Shown: positions 15,724 through 23,694 of the stretch, one piece after another
Layout: the number at the start of each line of letters is the position of its first letter
How positions within the stretch are numbered: the stretch's first letter is position 1
From: Deltaproteobacteria bacterium
GTDB lineage: Bacteria; Desulfobacterota; Desulfomonilia; Desulfomonilales; Desulfomonilaceae
Assembly (NCBI GenBank): GCA_023474025.1
Contig: JAMCYH010000111.1
Span: 1-53,286 of the forward strand
Length of the DNA: 53,286 nt
Direction of reading: 5' to 3'
Position numbers and translations under genes: made by a program
Notes under the pieces: generated by a model
What the model was told of the DNA's origin: nothing
Database searches by the model: none
What the model saw: the letters and a program-made list of their open reading frames with translations, nothing else

Positions 15724-17060
15724 GGGCCTGAAACGGCTAGGACATCGTCATTTATTCCATCATCGTCCTTCGGCTCGATAAAGGGGTTGAAGACCTCGGA
15801 TGAAGTGATGTCAGGGACTGGTTGAACTACCGGAATAGTAACATCTTTATAGATTTGCCTTTTTTGAACAGTCTCAAATGGTTCAGTCCTTGCTAAAACA
15901 TTTCCGTTGAGATCAACGGCTTCCAGATAACATTCCGAATTCATGGGCGCGTTAAATAGTCTGAACTGTCCGCTACTATCAGTTTTTGAAGCCTCCACGA
16001 AACCGTCACTCTTACAAACACAGTTTATCTGAATATTGTGCAACGGAGTAACGCCATCTTCAAGGATAGCTCGTCCCTGAATAACACATCCCTGGGAAAC
16101 AACGTTAATAACAAGTCCATCGATTTTGCCTGATTCGGCGGGAATAGTTAAAGGTCTGTTGCCAGCCATTGCAAAACCGCGCTTATAAACGTGAAGGAAA
16201 TAAGATCCAGCTTCGTGTACGAGAACCCTAAAAAAACCGCTCTCCGGATTACTACGGCAAGATTGCCCAATTTTGTTTCCTTCAGAATCGGTCAAATAAA
16301 CTACGGCATATTCCACAGGCTTACCATCAGGCCCAATTACAGTGCCCGAGACAACGAGTCCTTCCCTTTCTCTTCGTTCGACTTCCTCTGGAGAAGGAAT
16401 GTCCACGGCGGAGGAGAATCTGAATTCTTTGTTTGGAGGAGAATCAGTATCGTTTGTCTCTAACAAGTTCTGCTCAGGGAACTTTTCTTGAGGTGATGAA
16501 CCAAATCTGGGCAAATTATGGTTAGCGCCATCCAGTGGGGTAGGAGGGAACAGGACGGTTTGAGCGCCATCTTTAGTGATGGTCCTAACAGCGACAATTC
16601 CGTCGTCTAGAGAATCGCCATTTGTACAAGCGTTTGGGTCATGATGTCTGCTGTGATGACGTCCCCTTTTCCCTGATGCTTGGGCTATTGGCCGAATTAT
16701 TCCACCTAGCGGATAAATGTGACCCAACAAACGGGCGGGCCATGCCCATCCTCTATTCAGCTTGAATTGAAGCCACAAATTAATGACAGACAGACAAAAA
16801 ACCAAAAATAGAACGCCATAGGCGAACAGAGAAAAATGAGTAATCGTATAAAAAAAGCCGGATTTTTCCTCTCCGGGCATCGGAACATCAGCTGAAAAAC
16901 ACTGGGAGCAAATTAGAATATAACAGGCCAGACTCACCAGGAATAAGATGAACGATTTCTGACAAGATTTGGAAAAGCTGGATTCAGTCATGCTTGACAA
17001 GGATCCTAATTGTCGGTGGCAATCTTCATTGGGGAGTTTCAGTGACAAGGGCCACATCAC
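15720..17060 (-). CDS. membrane protein with carboxypeptidase-regulatory-like repeats
   Basis: 446 residues, no enzyme motif seen. Two hydrophobic segments (about 35-55 and 75-97) anchor it. Then comes a positive, His-rich stretch (GKRGRHHSRHHDPN), a low-complexity Pro/Asn region, and two consecutive beta-sandwich repeats. Repeat one (about 237-300) has VSGTVIGPDGKPVEYAVVYL, and repeat two (about 325-385) has IQGRAILEDGVTPLHNIQI. These are CarboxypepD_reg-like folds typical of cell-surface or periplasmic proteins. Start could instead be ATG at 16991, which would put the first hydrophobic segment close to the N terminus. Function unknown. Confidence 0.65.
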   Translation of the reverse strand: MMWPLSLKLPNEDCHRQLGSLSSMTESSFSKSCQKSFILFLVSLACYILICSQCFSADVPMPGEEKSGFFYTITHFSLFAYGVLFLVFCLSVINLWLQFKLNRGWAWPARLLGHIYPLGGIIRPIAQASGKRGRHHSRHHDPNACTNGDSLDDGIVAVRTITKDGAQTVLFPPTPLDGANHNLPRFGSSPQEKFPEQNLLETNDTDSPPNKEFRFSSAVDIPSPEEVERREREGLVVSGTVIGPDGKPVEYAVVYLTDSEGNKIGQSCRSNPESGFFRVLVHEAGSYFLHVYKRGFAMAGNRPLTIPAESGKIDGLVINVVSQGCVIQGRAILEDGVTPLHNIQINCVCKSDGFVEASKTDSSGQFRLFNAPMNSECYLEAVDLNGNVLARTEPFETVQKRQIYKDVTIPVVQPVPDITSSEVFNPFIEPKDDDGINDDVLAVSGP

Positions 17061-17523
17061 CTAATTTTCAGTCCGACTTTATACTAAAATCGCTTAGGCG
17101 TCTCAACGGTACTTTGCTTGCGTGCTCTATCACCGTAATCACCGAATGTAAATGAAAAAAATGGGATTTTTCTGAAGAAATAAAAAAATATAATTTCTTC
17201 CCGATCTTCAAAACAAACGTAAACAATTCTAACGAGGCGCATTGTTAATCCGCAGTATCGTTAAGCGCTATTCCCCCATATTCTAAAGATCATAGTTTGA
17301 TGGTGAGGTAGACTAAGTTTGGCTAAATAGCGACTATGTTAACTTTATGTTTCAATATGTTAGCCTATTAAACTGGAGTAGATACGAAACAAATAAGCAA
17401 CTTTTATTAATAAATTACATTAAGAAAATCATCTTTTATCTTGATTTTTATAAAAAATATGGTATTACGAGTCTCGAATTAGGTGGTAGCCTATTCCTGC
17501 AAATCTTTTCGAGGAGTTGCCCA
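17061..17523. other. 463-bp intergenic region, AT-rich
   Basis: Upstream of both the minus-strand membrane protein and the plus-strand coiled-coil protein. It is strongly AT-rich. The clearest element is a sigma-70-like promoter for the downstream gene (17441-17468). The frame of the downstream gene stays open back to 17347 but that part looks like non-coding AT-rich sequence. No RNA gene recognised. Confidence 0.6.
17441..17468 (+). promoter_or_regulatory. candidate sigma-70 promoter
   Basis: TTGATT (17441-17446), 16-bp spacer, TATTAC (17463-17468), ending 55 bp before the start at 17524. Matches are 5/6 and 4/6 to consensus in an AT-rich background, so chance occurrence is possible. Confidence 0.35.
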
Positions 17524-17805
17524 ATGAAAAAAGCCGCAATATTCTTATTTGCCGCCTCAGTGCTGTTGATTAATTTTGGTTCTAATGTATTTGCCGAGGA
17601 CCTTTCGTCTCAAATTTCAGCGTTGCAGCAAAAGGCTGACCGTGTCCAGGAGCAGATAAACCAGGCTAAACAACAGGCTAACGGCACTGTAGATCAACAG
17701 GTCAAATCACTCATGAATCAAGCTGACAATCTTATCAAACAGAGAGTGCAGTTGGATTCACAAATATCAAAAATTGATTCGCAAATTGATGAGATAAAAA
17801 ATTAA
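17524..17805 (+). CDS. secreted coiled-coil protein, N-terminal part before in-frame stop
   Basis: 93 residues from the ATG at 17524, which has GAGGAG eight bases upstream. Signal peptide about 1-24 (MKKAAIFLFAASVLL ... NVFA), then a heptad-rich coiled coil with many Gln, Lys and Asp. The TAA at 17803-17805 stops it, yet the same frame continues as coiled coil for another 66 codons to TAG at 18006. So this is either a truncated gene, a sequencing error, or a protein that normally extends to 18006 (159 residues). No enzymatic motif; probable periplasmic structural protein. Confidence 0.7.
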   Translation: MKKAAIFLFAASVLLINFGSNVFAEDLSSQISALQQKADRVQEQINQAKQQANGTVDQQVKSLMNQADNLIKQRVQLDSQISKIDSQIDEIKN

Positions 17806-18006
17806 TCAACAGCTAACCTGAGTAGACAGTTGAAAGGATACGATCAGGAACTGGTTATTTTGAAGCAGCAGATATCTTCTCTAAACGCAAAGAAGTGGGC
17901 CCAGGAAGCTGCGAAGATGAAAGAAGAAGACGCAAAAAATCAGCTCAAAAATAATCCCGCCCCAGTCACTCCCCAGACAGTTCCTGGACCGGCCGCGCAA
18001 AAATAG
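17806..18006 (+). pseudogene. in-frame continuation of the coiled-coil protein behind a TAA
   Basis: Directly after the stop, the frame reads TANLSRQLKGYDQELVILK, then KQQISSLNAKKWAQ and a Pro/Gln-rich end with PAPVTPQTVPGPAAQK. Composition and heptad pattern match the part before the stop. There is no ribosome binding site or good start for independent translation. Confidence 0.55.
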
Positions 18007-18041
18007 AAAATATCTACTTTCCTTATAGGCGCTAAGTTTTA

Positions 18042-18083
18042 AAGCGGTCGATATGACTTAAATCGTGTCGGCCGCTAGCTTTT
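18042..18083 (+). terminator. probable intrinsic terminator after the coiled-coil gene
   Basis: AAGCGGTCGA (18042-18051) can pair with TCGGCCGCT (18068-18076) with one G-U pair, over a 16-base loop, followed by AGCTTTT. It lies 36 bp after the second stop at 18006, which supports transcription through the continued frame. Confidence 0.5.
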
Positions 18084-18188
18084 AGAGTCTACAAATGTAA
18101 CCTTCATTAAAACAGACACAAATCCTGTATAGATAATAAAATACATTAATTAATTGTAATAATATCTCAATATAACGTAATATAATAG

Positions 18189-18221
18189 TTGACTTATTTT
18201 TGTCACGTAATAAAATACGTG
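18189..18221 (+). promoter_or_regulatory. sigma-70-like promoter with overlapping palindrome
   Basis: TTGACT (18189-18194), 16-bp spacer, TAAAAT (18211-18216). A perfect dyad CACGTA-N6-TACGTG (18204-18209 and 18216-18221) spans the -10 element, the layout of a repressor site. It lies 31 bp before the LysM-M23 gene. The regulator is unknown. Confidence 0.5.
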
Positions 18222-18252
18222 CATGTCAAATCCTTAGGCAGCTAACTTAAAT

Positions 18253-19173
18253 ATGTCACAGCTTAATTTATTCTGCTCGATTATATTTCTATTATTAGTC
18301 CTGTCGGGATGTTCCGCGAACTTAGCCGCTCTAAAATCGTCCGTATCCGACCTTTCCAGCAAAAAGGAAACGACACATAAGATTGAAAAATCAGCCTCTC
18401 CTTCTGATGAAGACGGAGCTTTTCACGTTGTAAACAAAGGTGAAACTCTTCCGCATATCTGCGAAGTTTATGGACTGGATTTGAAATCTGTAGCCAAAGT
18501 TAATAATTTGACTCCTCCGTATAAACTTTCCGGTGGGGAAACAATATTTTTACCAGCTTCTGCCCTTTTGCCCGACACAGACCAAATCAAATTCGTAAGT
18601 CATTCCTATTCTGCTAAAGCCGGGAATAATTCTCAATCCCGATATCTGGTTGCAAGCGCTATCCGGGGTTTCCGACACCCGAGTGTTCCAGAGTTAAAAT
18701 TTCCTGTACCTCATGGAATCTTGACTTCTCCATTTGGGTTTCGCTGGGGCAGTTTTCACAAAGGGCTGGACATAGCCGCGCCTATTGGCGAGTCAGTGCT
18801 GGCGTGTGCGGATGGAAGGGTCGTTTTTACCGGAAGTCAAAAAAGGTTCAGGAGATACGGAAACACAGTATTAGTAGACCATGGTAACGGGGCTTATACA
18901 AATTATGCTCATCTGTCCAAAGTCCTTGTTAGACGAGGACAGCTTGTACGAAGAGGTCAAAAAATTGCTTTGGTAGGCAATACAGGGAGGTCTACCGGCC
19001 CACATCTTCACCTTGAGGTAAGGGTTGCCAATCAAATGTACAACCCGCTTGGCTACTTTTCGGCCAAGGACATGTCAGGAATGCACGTAGCCAAGAGATT
19101 TACAGATTCTCCAATGGGCCCAGTATTAGCCCGTTGGAAAATTCCAGATCTTGTTTCGGCCAACCTGCCCTAA
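18253..19173 (+). CDS. LysM / M23 peptidase lipoprotein (NlpD/EnvC-like)
   Basis: 306 residues. Signal peptide with lipobox LSGC, acylated Cys20. LysM domain at about 57-101 (FHVVNKGETLPHICEVYGLD) binds peptidoglycan. M23/LytM domain at about 150-262: SPFGFRWG, then HKGLD (metal ligands His169 and Asp173), the AH of NYAHLS (His220) and HLHLEV (His251, His253). The complete ligand set suggests an active endopeptidase, unlike degenerate amidase activators such as E. coli NlpD. It would cut peptidoglycan cross-links or activate amidases at division from the outer or inner membrane. It has its own promoter-like site just upstream. Confidence 0.93.
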   Translation: MSQLNLFCSIIFLLLVLSGCSANLAALKSSVSDLSSKKETTHKIEKSASPSDEDGAFHVVNKGETLPHICEVYGLDLKSVAKVNNLTPPYKLSGGETIFLPASALLPDTDQIKFVSHSYSAKAGNNSQSRYLVASAIRGFRHPSVPELKFPVPHGILTSPFGFRWGSFHKGLDIAAPIGESVLACADGRVVFTGSQKRFRRYGNTVLVDHGNGAYTNYAHLSKVLVRRGQLVRRGQKIALVGNTGRSTGPHLHLEVRVANQMYNPLGYFSAKDMSGMHVAKRFTDSPMGPVLARWKIPDLVSANLP

Positions 19174-19673
19174 ATTAAAAATCTGATATAAATGAAACAA
19201 ACCTCAAAATATTCGCAACCGATTGATCTGGGGACGGTAATCTTGAACACCGTCAGCTTTGGCGCAAAAGTGATCATATTTAGTTTAATTTTTTACATAT
19301 GGTAGGAAAAACAGACATAGGTTTTTTCAGGTATACAATCTAACCCTGAACAAACGCTCTGGATATTGAAATACTATTCTAACCTAAGATGAAATTGTAA
19401 TATCTGGTAGGACACGTGCCAAAACTTTTTTCAAGGGGAAAGCGATAAAAGAGCGTCGTAGAAAACTTCGCGCGAATTGGCGCGTAACAGTTTTAAATCT
19501 CATGCTTTTCCCTTGACAAGGAGCCTTATCACCTCTAAACTGCTATTTCATTTCAGATTTTACCACAACTTCGAAAAGACACCCCCAAATATGAGATTAG
19601 AGGTCACCAAGACTTTTGGGCTCGAAATCGGGGCGTGCTTTAAACAGAACATAATGTTCAAGGAGGACTACAA
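19174..19673. other. 500-bp intergenic region upstream of sat
   Basis: No gene seen. It contains the sat promoter candidate at 19513-19541 and a GC-rich dyad-like patch CGCGCGAATTGGCGCG at 19469-19484. The first 300 bp show no coding pattern, hairpin or known RNA that I can name. Confidence 0.5.
19513..19541 (+). promoter_or_regulatory. sigma-70 promoter for sat
   Basis: Consensus TTGACA (19513-19518), 17-bp spacer, TAAACT (19536-19541). Predicted transcription would start near 19549, leaving a leader of about 125 bases before the sat start. The perfect -35 and ideal spacing fit a strongly expressed gene. Confidence 0.6.
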
Positions 19674-20894
19674 ATGTCGAAAAGCAAGCTGGTGAAACCG
19701 CACGGTGGCGGTGAATTAAAACCTTTGATGCTGAAAGGCGCAGCCTTGGCAGAGGAGAAAAAGCGGGCCGAAACCTTAAAGAAAATTAACATTACATCGA
19801 GAGAAACAGGCGATCTTCTTATGATGGGCTGTGGCGCATTCACGCCGCTTGAAGGTTTCATGACCAAAGCTGATTGGAAGGGCGTATGCGACGAATTCAA
19901 GATGGCCAATGGCCTGTTTTGGCCTATTCCGATCACCGTTTCTACTGATGATGAAGCTGTTAAAGAAGGTGACGAAATAGCTCTGGTCGACTCTGACAGC
20001 GGTGAAACCGTGGCCACCATGAAGGTGACAGAGAAATACACCATTGACAAAGCTTATGAATGCAAGAAGGTCTTCACCACGGATGACATGGAACACCCTG
20101 GCGTGCAGAAAGTCATGGCCCAAGGGAAATATAATCTTGCCGGTCCTGTGAAGGTGCTAACCGAAGGCGGGTTCCCTGAAGAATTTGGCGATCTCTATAG
20201 TACGCCCGCTGAAACAAGGGCGATATTTGAAAAAAATGGTTGGAAGCGAATTGCTGCCCTTCAGTTACGTAACCCTATGCACAGGTCCCATGAATTCCTT
20301 GCCAAAATCGCAGTGGAAGTGATGGACGGTGTACTAATTCATCAATTATTGGGAAAACTAAAAGCAGGTGATATCCCGGCGGATGTTCGTGTGGCGGCGA
20401 TTAACGCTCTTGTCGACAACTATTTTGTTAAAGGTACGGTCGTAACCAAGGGTTATCCTATGGAAATGAGATACGCTGGCCCCAGGGAAGCTCTGTTGCA
20501 CGGTGTCTTCAGACAAAACTATGGTTGCAGCCATCTTATCGTAGGAAGAGACCATGCTGGTGTGGGCGATTATTACGGACCGTTTGACGCACAAAAGATT
20601 TTTGATGAAATTCCTGAAGGATCACTCGAACTTCAGCCTCTTAACATCGATTGGACCTTCCACTGCTTCAAATGTGGTGGCATGGCTTCAATGAGAACAT
20701 GTCCTCACGGAAAGGCTGACCGTCTGCTGCTTTCCGGAACAATGGTAAGAAAAACCCTATCCGAGGGAGGAGAATTACCTCCTGAATTCTCGAGACCTGA
20801 AGTCGTCGCGATTCTTCAGAAGTACTACCAGGGTCTTGAAGAAAAAGTCGAAGTCAAGCTGCATGGAGCCGCCACTGGTGACGTCAAGAAGTAA
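19674..20894 (+). CDS. sat: sulfate adenylyltransferase (ATP sulfurylase)
   Basis: 406 residues. Forms APS from sulfate and ATP, the first step of dissimilatory sulfate reduction. Active-site motifs: [11 protein letters not shown] (197-207; the QxRNPxHxxHE signature) and VGRDHAG (290-296). Near residue 335 are cysteines in CFKCGG and TCPHG, consistent with the zinc site of homodimeric prokaryotic ATP sulfurylases. There is no APS kinase domain. Start has AGGAGG seven bases upstream. It stands alone between its own promoter and a strong terminator, with no apr, qmo or dsr genes in the window. This is the main evidence that the host is a sulfate reducer. Confidence 0.97.
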   Translation: MSKSKLVKPHGGGELKPLMLKGAALAEEKKRAETLKKINITSRETGDLLMMGCGAFTPLEGFMTKADWKGVCDEFKMANGLFWPIPITVSTDDEAVKEGDEIALVDSDSGETVATMKVTEKYTIDKAYECKKVFTTDDMEHPGVQKVMAQGKYNLAGPVKVLTEGGFPEEFGDLYSTPAETRAIFEKNGWKRIAALQLRNPMHRSHEFLAKIAVEVMDGVLIHQLLGKLKAGDIPADVRVAAINALVDNYFVKGTVVTKGYPMEMRYAGPREALLHGVFRQNYGCSHLIVGRDHAGVGDYYGPFDAQKIFDEIPEGSLELQPLNIDWTFHCFKCGGMASMRTCPHGKADRLLLSGTMVRKTLSEGGELPPEFSRPEVVAILQKYYQGLEEKVEVKLHGAATGDVKK

Positions 20895-20932
20895 TCTTCA
20901 ATAACCAGGCGTAGGAAATACTCAAACGATAC

Positions 20933-20968
20933 CCGATCACCGATTTAGGCCGGTGATCGGTTTTTTTT
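20933..20968 (+). terminator. intrinsic terminator of sat
   Basis: Perfect 10-bp stem CCGATCACCG (20933-20942) with CGGTGATCGG (20951-20960), 8-base loop, then eight T (20961-20968). It lies 38 bp after the sat stop. Confidence 0.93.
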
Positions 20969-21123
20969 GGTCGTCCTATGGGACAACATGAGATCCTTGA
21001 CGAGGTCATAGGATGGCGCGTAAAATAGAAAAATCTTTATTAAGGAAGCTTAAAATTTTAGAGGCCAAAGCCCTGGGTAAAGACCTGTAGGAGTTTTATA
21101 ACCTCTAACGAAAGCGCGACCAC

Positions 21124-22308
21124 ATGAAAGATCTTTTTGAAAAGTGTTATTCCTTTAAACGAGATCAGGAAGTTGAATCAGGGTTTTACCCTTATTTCAA
21201 GGCCATCTCGACCCTGGATGGGCCACATGTCACTGTCAACGGCCGTGACATGATAATGGTTGGTTCGAATAACTATCTTGGATTGACAACCCACCCAAAG
21301 GTCAAAGAAGCCGCAATGAAAGCCTTGGAGAGGCACGGTACGAGTTGCTCCGGTTCAAGGTTTTTGAATGGCACATTGGAGATGCACGAGCAACTGGAAA
21401 CGTCTTTGGCGAAATTTATCGGCAAGCAATCGTCTCAGGTTTTTACCACCGGTTTTCTTACTAACCAGGGGGCGATAGCGCCACTATTGTCCCGTACTGA
21501 TACGGTTATAATTGATCGATTGGTCCATGCGAGTATTCTTGAGGGAGTTCGTCTTTCGTTCGGTAAAGTAAGGCGGTTTCGTCACAATGATGTTGAGTCG
21601 TTAAGAAAAAATCTGGAAGTCAGCGCCGATTCAGATGGAGTGTTGGTAATTGTAGATGGTGTCTACAGTATGGAGGGCGACATTGCTCCATTACCGGCAA
21701 TTGTCGCGGTTTGTAAGGAGTATGGCGCACGCATCATGGTAGATGACGCTCACGGCTTGGGAGTCCTTGGCGAGAACGGACGTGGAACTCTAGAGCATTT
21801 CAACTTGATTGATGATGTGGACTTGGTCATGGGCACCTTCAGTAAGTCTTTGGCTTCTTTGGGAGGGTTCATTGCTGGTGACTCGGCAGTGATAAACTAT
21901 ATAAGGCATAATTCCCGAGCATTGATCTTTTCCGCGTCAATGCCACCATCGGCCGTGGCCGCCGTAAATGCCGCGTTAGAGGTAATTCAGACAGAACCGG
22001 AAATCCGTGAACAGTTATGGCGGAACACCGATTTTCTGATGAGGAGAATAGTCGAACTGGGATTTGACACTGGTCCCACGGAGACGCCTATTGTACCTAT
22101 GATAGTAGGAGACGATGCCCGAGCGTGTATTTTTTGGCGTCTCCTTTTCGATGAAGGCCTTTTCACTAACTGTGTAGTGTCGCCTGGAGTTCCACCCGGG
22201 CAGCAAAGAATTCGGATGTGCCTGATGGCGACTCATTCATTAGAGGATCTTGAAAAGGTGGCTGAAATTTGTGGACGCGTAGGCAGGCACATAGGCTTGA
22301 TTAGTTAA
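21124..22308 (+). CDS. alpha-oxoamine synthase, serine palmitoyltransferase-like
   Basis: 394-residue fold-type I PLP enzyme. It begins MKDLFEKCYSFKRD and carries GSNNYLGLTTHPKV, SCSGSRFLNGTLEMHEQLE, the cofactor-stacking His135 in VHAS, VDDAHGLGVLG, and the PLP lysine Lys241 in MGTFSKSLASLGGF. These details, especially the N terminus and the LGLTTHP and FSKSLAS segments, resemble bacterial serine palmitoyltransferases more than 8-amino-7-oxononanoate synthase (BioF) or KBL. It would condense an acyl thioester with serine, the first step of sphingolipid formation. No bio genes, acyl carrier protein or other sphingolipid gene is adjacent, so the exact substrate remains inference. It is followed 13 bp later by a membrane protein. 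Confidence 0.82.
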   Translation: MKDLFEKCYSFKRDQEVESGFYPYFKAISTLDGPHVTVNGRDMIMVGSNNYLGLTTHPKVKEAAMKALERHGTSCSGSRFLNGTLEMHEQLETSLAKFIGKQSSQVFTTGFLTNQGAIAPLLSRTDTVIIDRLVHASILEGVRLSFGKVRRFRHNDVESLRKNLEVSADSDGVLVIVDGVYSMEGDIAPLPAIVAVCKEYGARIMVDDAHGLGVLGENGRGTLEHFNLIDDVDLVMGTFSKSLASLGGFIAGDSAVINYIRHNSRALIFSASMPPSAVAAVNAALEVIQTEPEIREQLWRNTDFLMRRIVELGFDTGPTETPIVPMIVGDDARACIFWRLLFDEGLFTNCVVSPGVPPGQQRIRMCLMATHSLEDLEKVAEICGRVGRHIGLIS

Positions 22309-22321
22309 AGGAGGAAGTCGG

Positions 22322-22957
22322 ATGCACTCAAAAAAAACGGCCCTGGAAGTATTAAAAAAATCTGGAGAAACGATGGGGTCCCGTTGGCGCCTTTTAATAT
22401 TGTCGTTAATAACTTTGACTTTGTTTACAGCTTTTAGCGCGATTCCGGTTTTTGCCTCCAATAATAATGCAACCGACCAGACCATCGATAAAGGTGTTAA
22501 GCCTGAAGATCCATCTCCATCATCGTCAATAGGAAACAGGTTTGAACAAATCGAAAAAACCCTCCAATCGATAAAAGTTACTGGTGAAAAAGCTGAGGAC
22601 CGGAGTTATTTTAACAAACTTGCAAGCACTGAAGTAATTAAGTATCTGAAAATAATGATTATTTTGTTGGTATTCATTGCTTTGGGTTTTCCGCTAGCAA
22701 TATGGTTGCTAAATAGGAGTAGTTTTGGAAAAAGTTCCCAGAGTTCTCAGGAGCTTACGGAAACTCTCCTGATCATTGAGGAACGTCAAGCTAAGCTTGC
22801 TAACATACTGAAGGAGATACAGGGTGAAATTGACTACCTGCATACAATGTCCGCTCCTGATCTAAAAAACCTCATCCAGCAGGCGGAAAATTATTTGAAA
22901 ATGAACGAAAAGGACATACAAAAAGCTGGTTCAAAGCAGGAAAATGAAAAGAAATGA
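22322..22957 (+). CDS. hypothetical membrane protein with coiled coil
   Basis: 211 residues, not recognised. The ATG at 22322 has AAAGGAGGA directly upstream. A hydrophobic signal or anchor lies at about 22-45, a second membrane span at about 109-130 (IMIILLVFIALGFPLAIWLL), then a cytoplasmic or periplasmic coiled coil (about 140-205) rich in Glu, Gln and Lys. It sits 13 bp after the serine-palmitoyltransferase-like gene, so the two are likely cotranscribed. Topology suggests a signal-cleaved or two-span protein; function unknown. Confidence 0.6.
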   Translation: MHSKKTALEVLKKSGETMGSRWRLLILSLITLTLFTAFSAIPVFASNNNATDQTIDKGVKPEDPSPSSSIGNRFEQIEKTLQSIKVTGEKAEDRSYFNKLASTEVIKYLKIMIILLVFIALGFPLAIWLLNRSSFGKSSQSSQELTETLLIIEERQAKLANILKEIQGEIDYLHTMSAPDLKNLIQQAENYLKMNEKDIQKAGSKQENEKK

Positions 22958-22990
22958 AGTTTAAAAATGCGATGTAGCCGAAGTTCCCAA

Positions 22991-23677
22991 TCACTTGGAC
23001 ATAGCGCTAATAGTGTCGAGAAGTTTTCGGATATTGTCTGTCTGAGTTCCTTTGTTCTCGTATAAAACATCCTGGACCGAAATGTCATTACCGTAAAAGG
23101 CTTGATTGGTCTGTTTATCTGGTTGTATAACACCACCAGTAAGCGCCAACCCTGCAAATAGACCTTTGGTCTTGGAATAAGACAGAATTTGGGACTTCAG
23201 TTTCAAACTCGTATCCATTGATGTTTCTCTGCCCAAAGGGCCAGCGCTTATAGATACGTCCACCCCAAGTATCAGTTTTTCTTCCAACAATCTCTGGAGA
23301 CCTAACTCATCCATAAATAAAAGTACTAAATCGATAGACTGTGCGCCTAGCTGAAATCCAATACTCCCACTTCGAAAAATAAAAAAAGCGGGGTTTGACC
23401 AAGTCTGGTTTTCTTGGTCTTTTCTCAATATTATCCCTTTCCCCAATTCAATTCCAAACAAGGCCCCAACATTTATTACTTTCGGGAATATCGCCAATCC
23501 TCTGGCCTTTTGAAACAAGTCTCGAGGAATATGCTTGTCAGGGATAAGCGATATTGCCTCGAGAACTTCAGTACATCGAACGATTTCATTGTCCGCTTCA
23601 ACAAAACCCGGCTCGGCCGCGGACACCATCGAAACGAAAAATGTCAAATACACCAATAGCCACAGGCCCAGTTTCAT
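22991..23677 (-). CDS. SYLF-domain (Ysc84-type) secreted lipid-binding protein
   Basis: 228 residues with a signal peptide (about 1-20) and a SYLF/DUF500 domain. Visible landmarks are FQKARGLAIFPKVINVGALFG, SNPAFFIFRSGSIGFQLGAQ, DVSISAGPLG and the terminal ILSYSKTKGLFAGLALTGGV, the classic end of this domain. In eukaryotes the domain binds phosphoinositides and actin; in bacteria these are periplasmic proteins of unclear role. It lies 17 bp downstream of the purH-type gene on the same strand. Confidence 0.88.
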   Translation of the reverse strand: MKLGLWLLVYLTFFVSMVSAAEPGFVEADNEIVRCTEVLEAISLIPDKHIPRDLFQKARGLAIFPKVINVGALFGIELGKGIILRKDQENQTWSNPAFFIFRSGSIGFQLGAQSIDLVLLFMDELGLQRLLEEKLILGVDVSISAGPLGRETSMDTSLKLKSQILSYSKTKGLFAGLALTGGVIQPDKQTNQAFYGNDISVQDVLYENKGTQTDNIRKLLDTISAMSK

Positions 23678-23694
23678 TTAGTTCACAACCGTCC

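Noticed and set aside
17347-17523. N-terminal extension of the coiled-coil protein from ATG 17347
   Set aside because: AT-rich with no protein-like pattern; the ATG at 17524 has a GAGGAG site and starts a clean signal peptide.
21013-21090. 25-codon ORF between the sat terminator and the serine-palmitoyltransferase-like gene
   Set aside because: Basic, low-complexity peptide (MARKIEKSLLRKLKILEAKA) without a proper ribosome binding site or recognisable feature; could be a leader peptide but not supportable.
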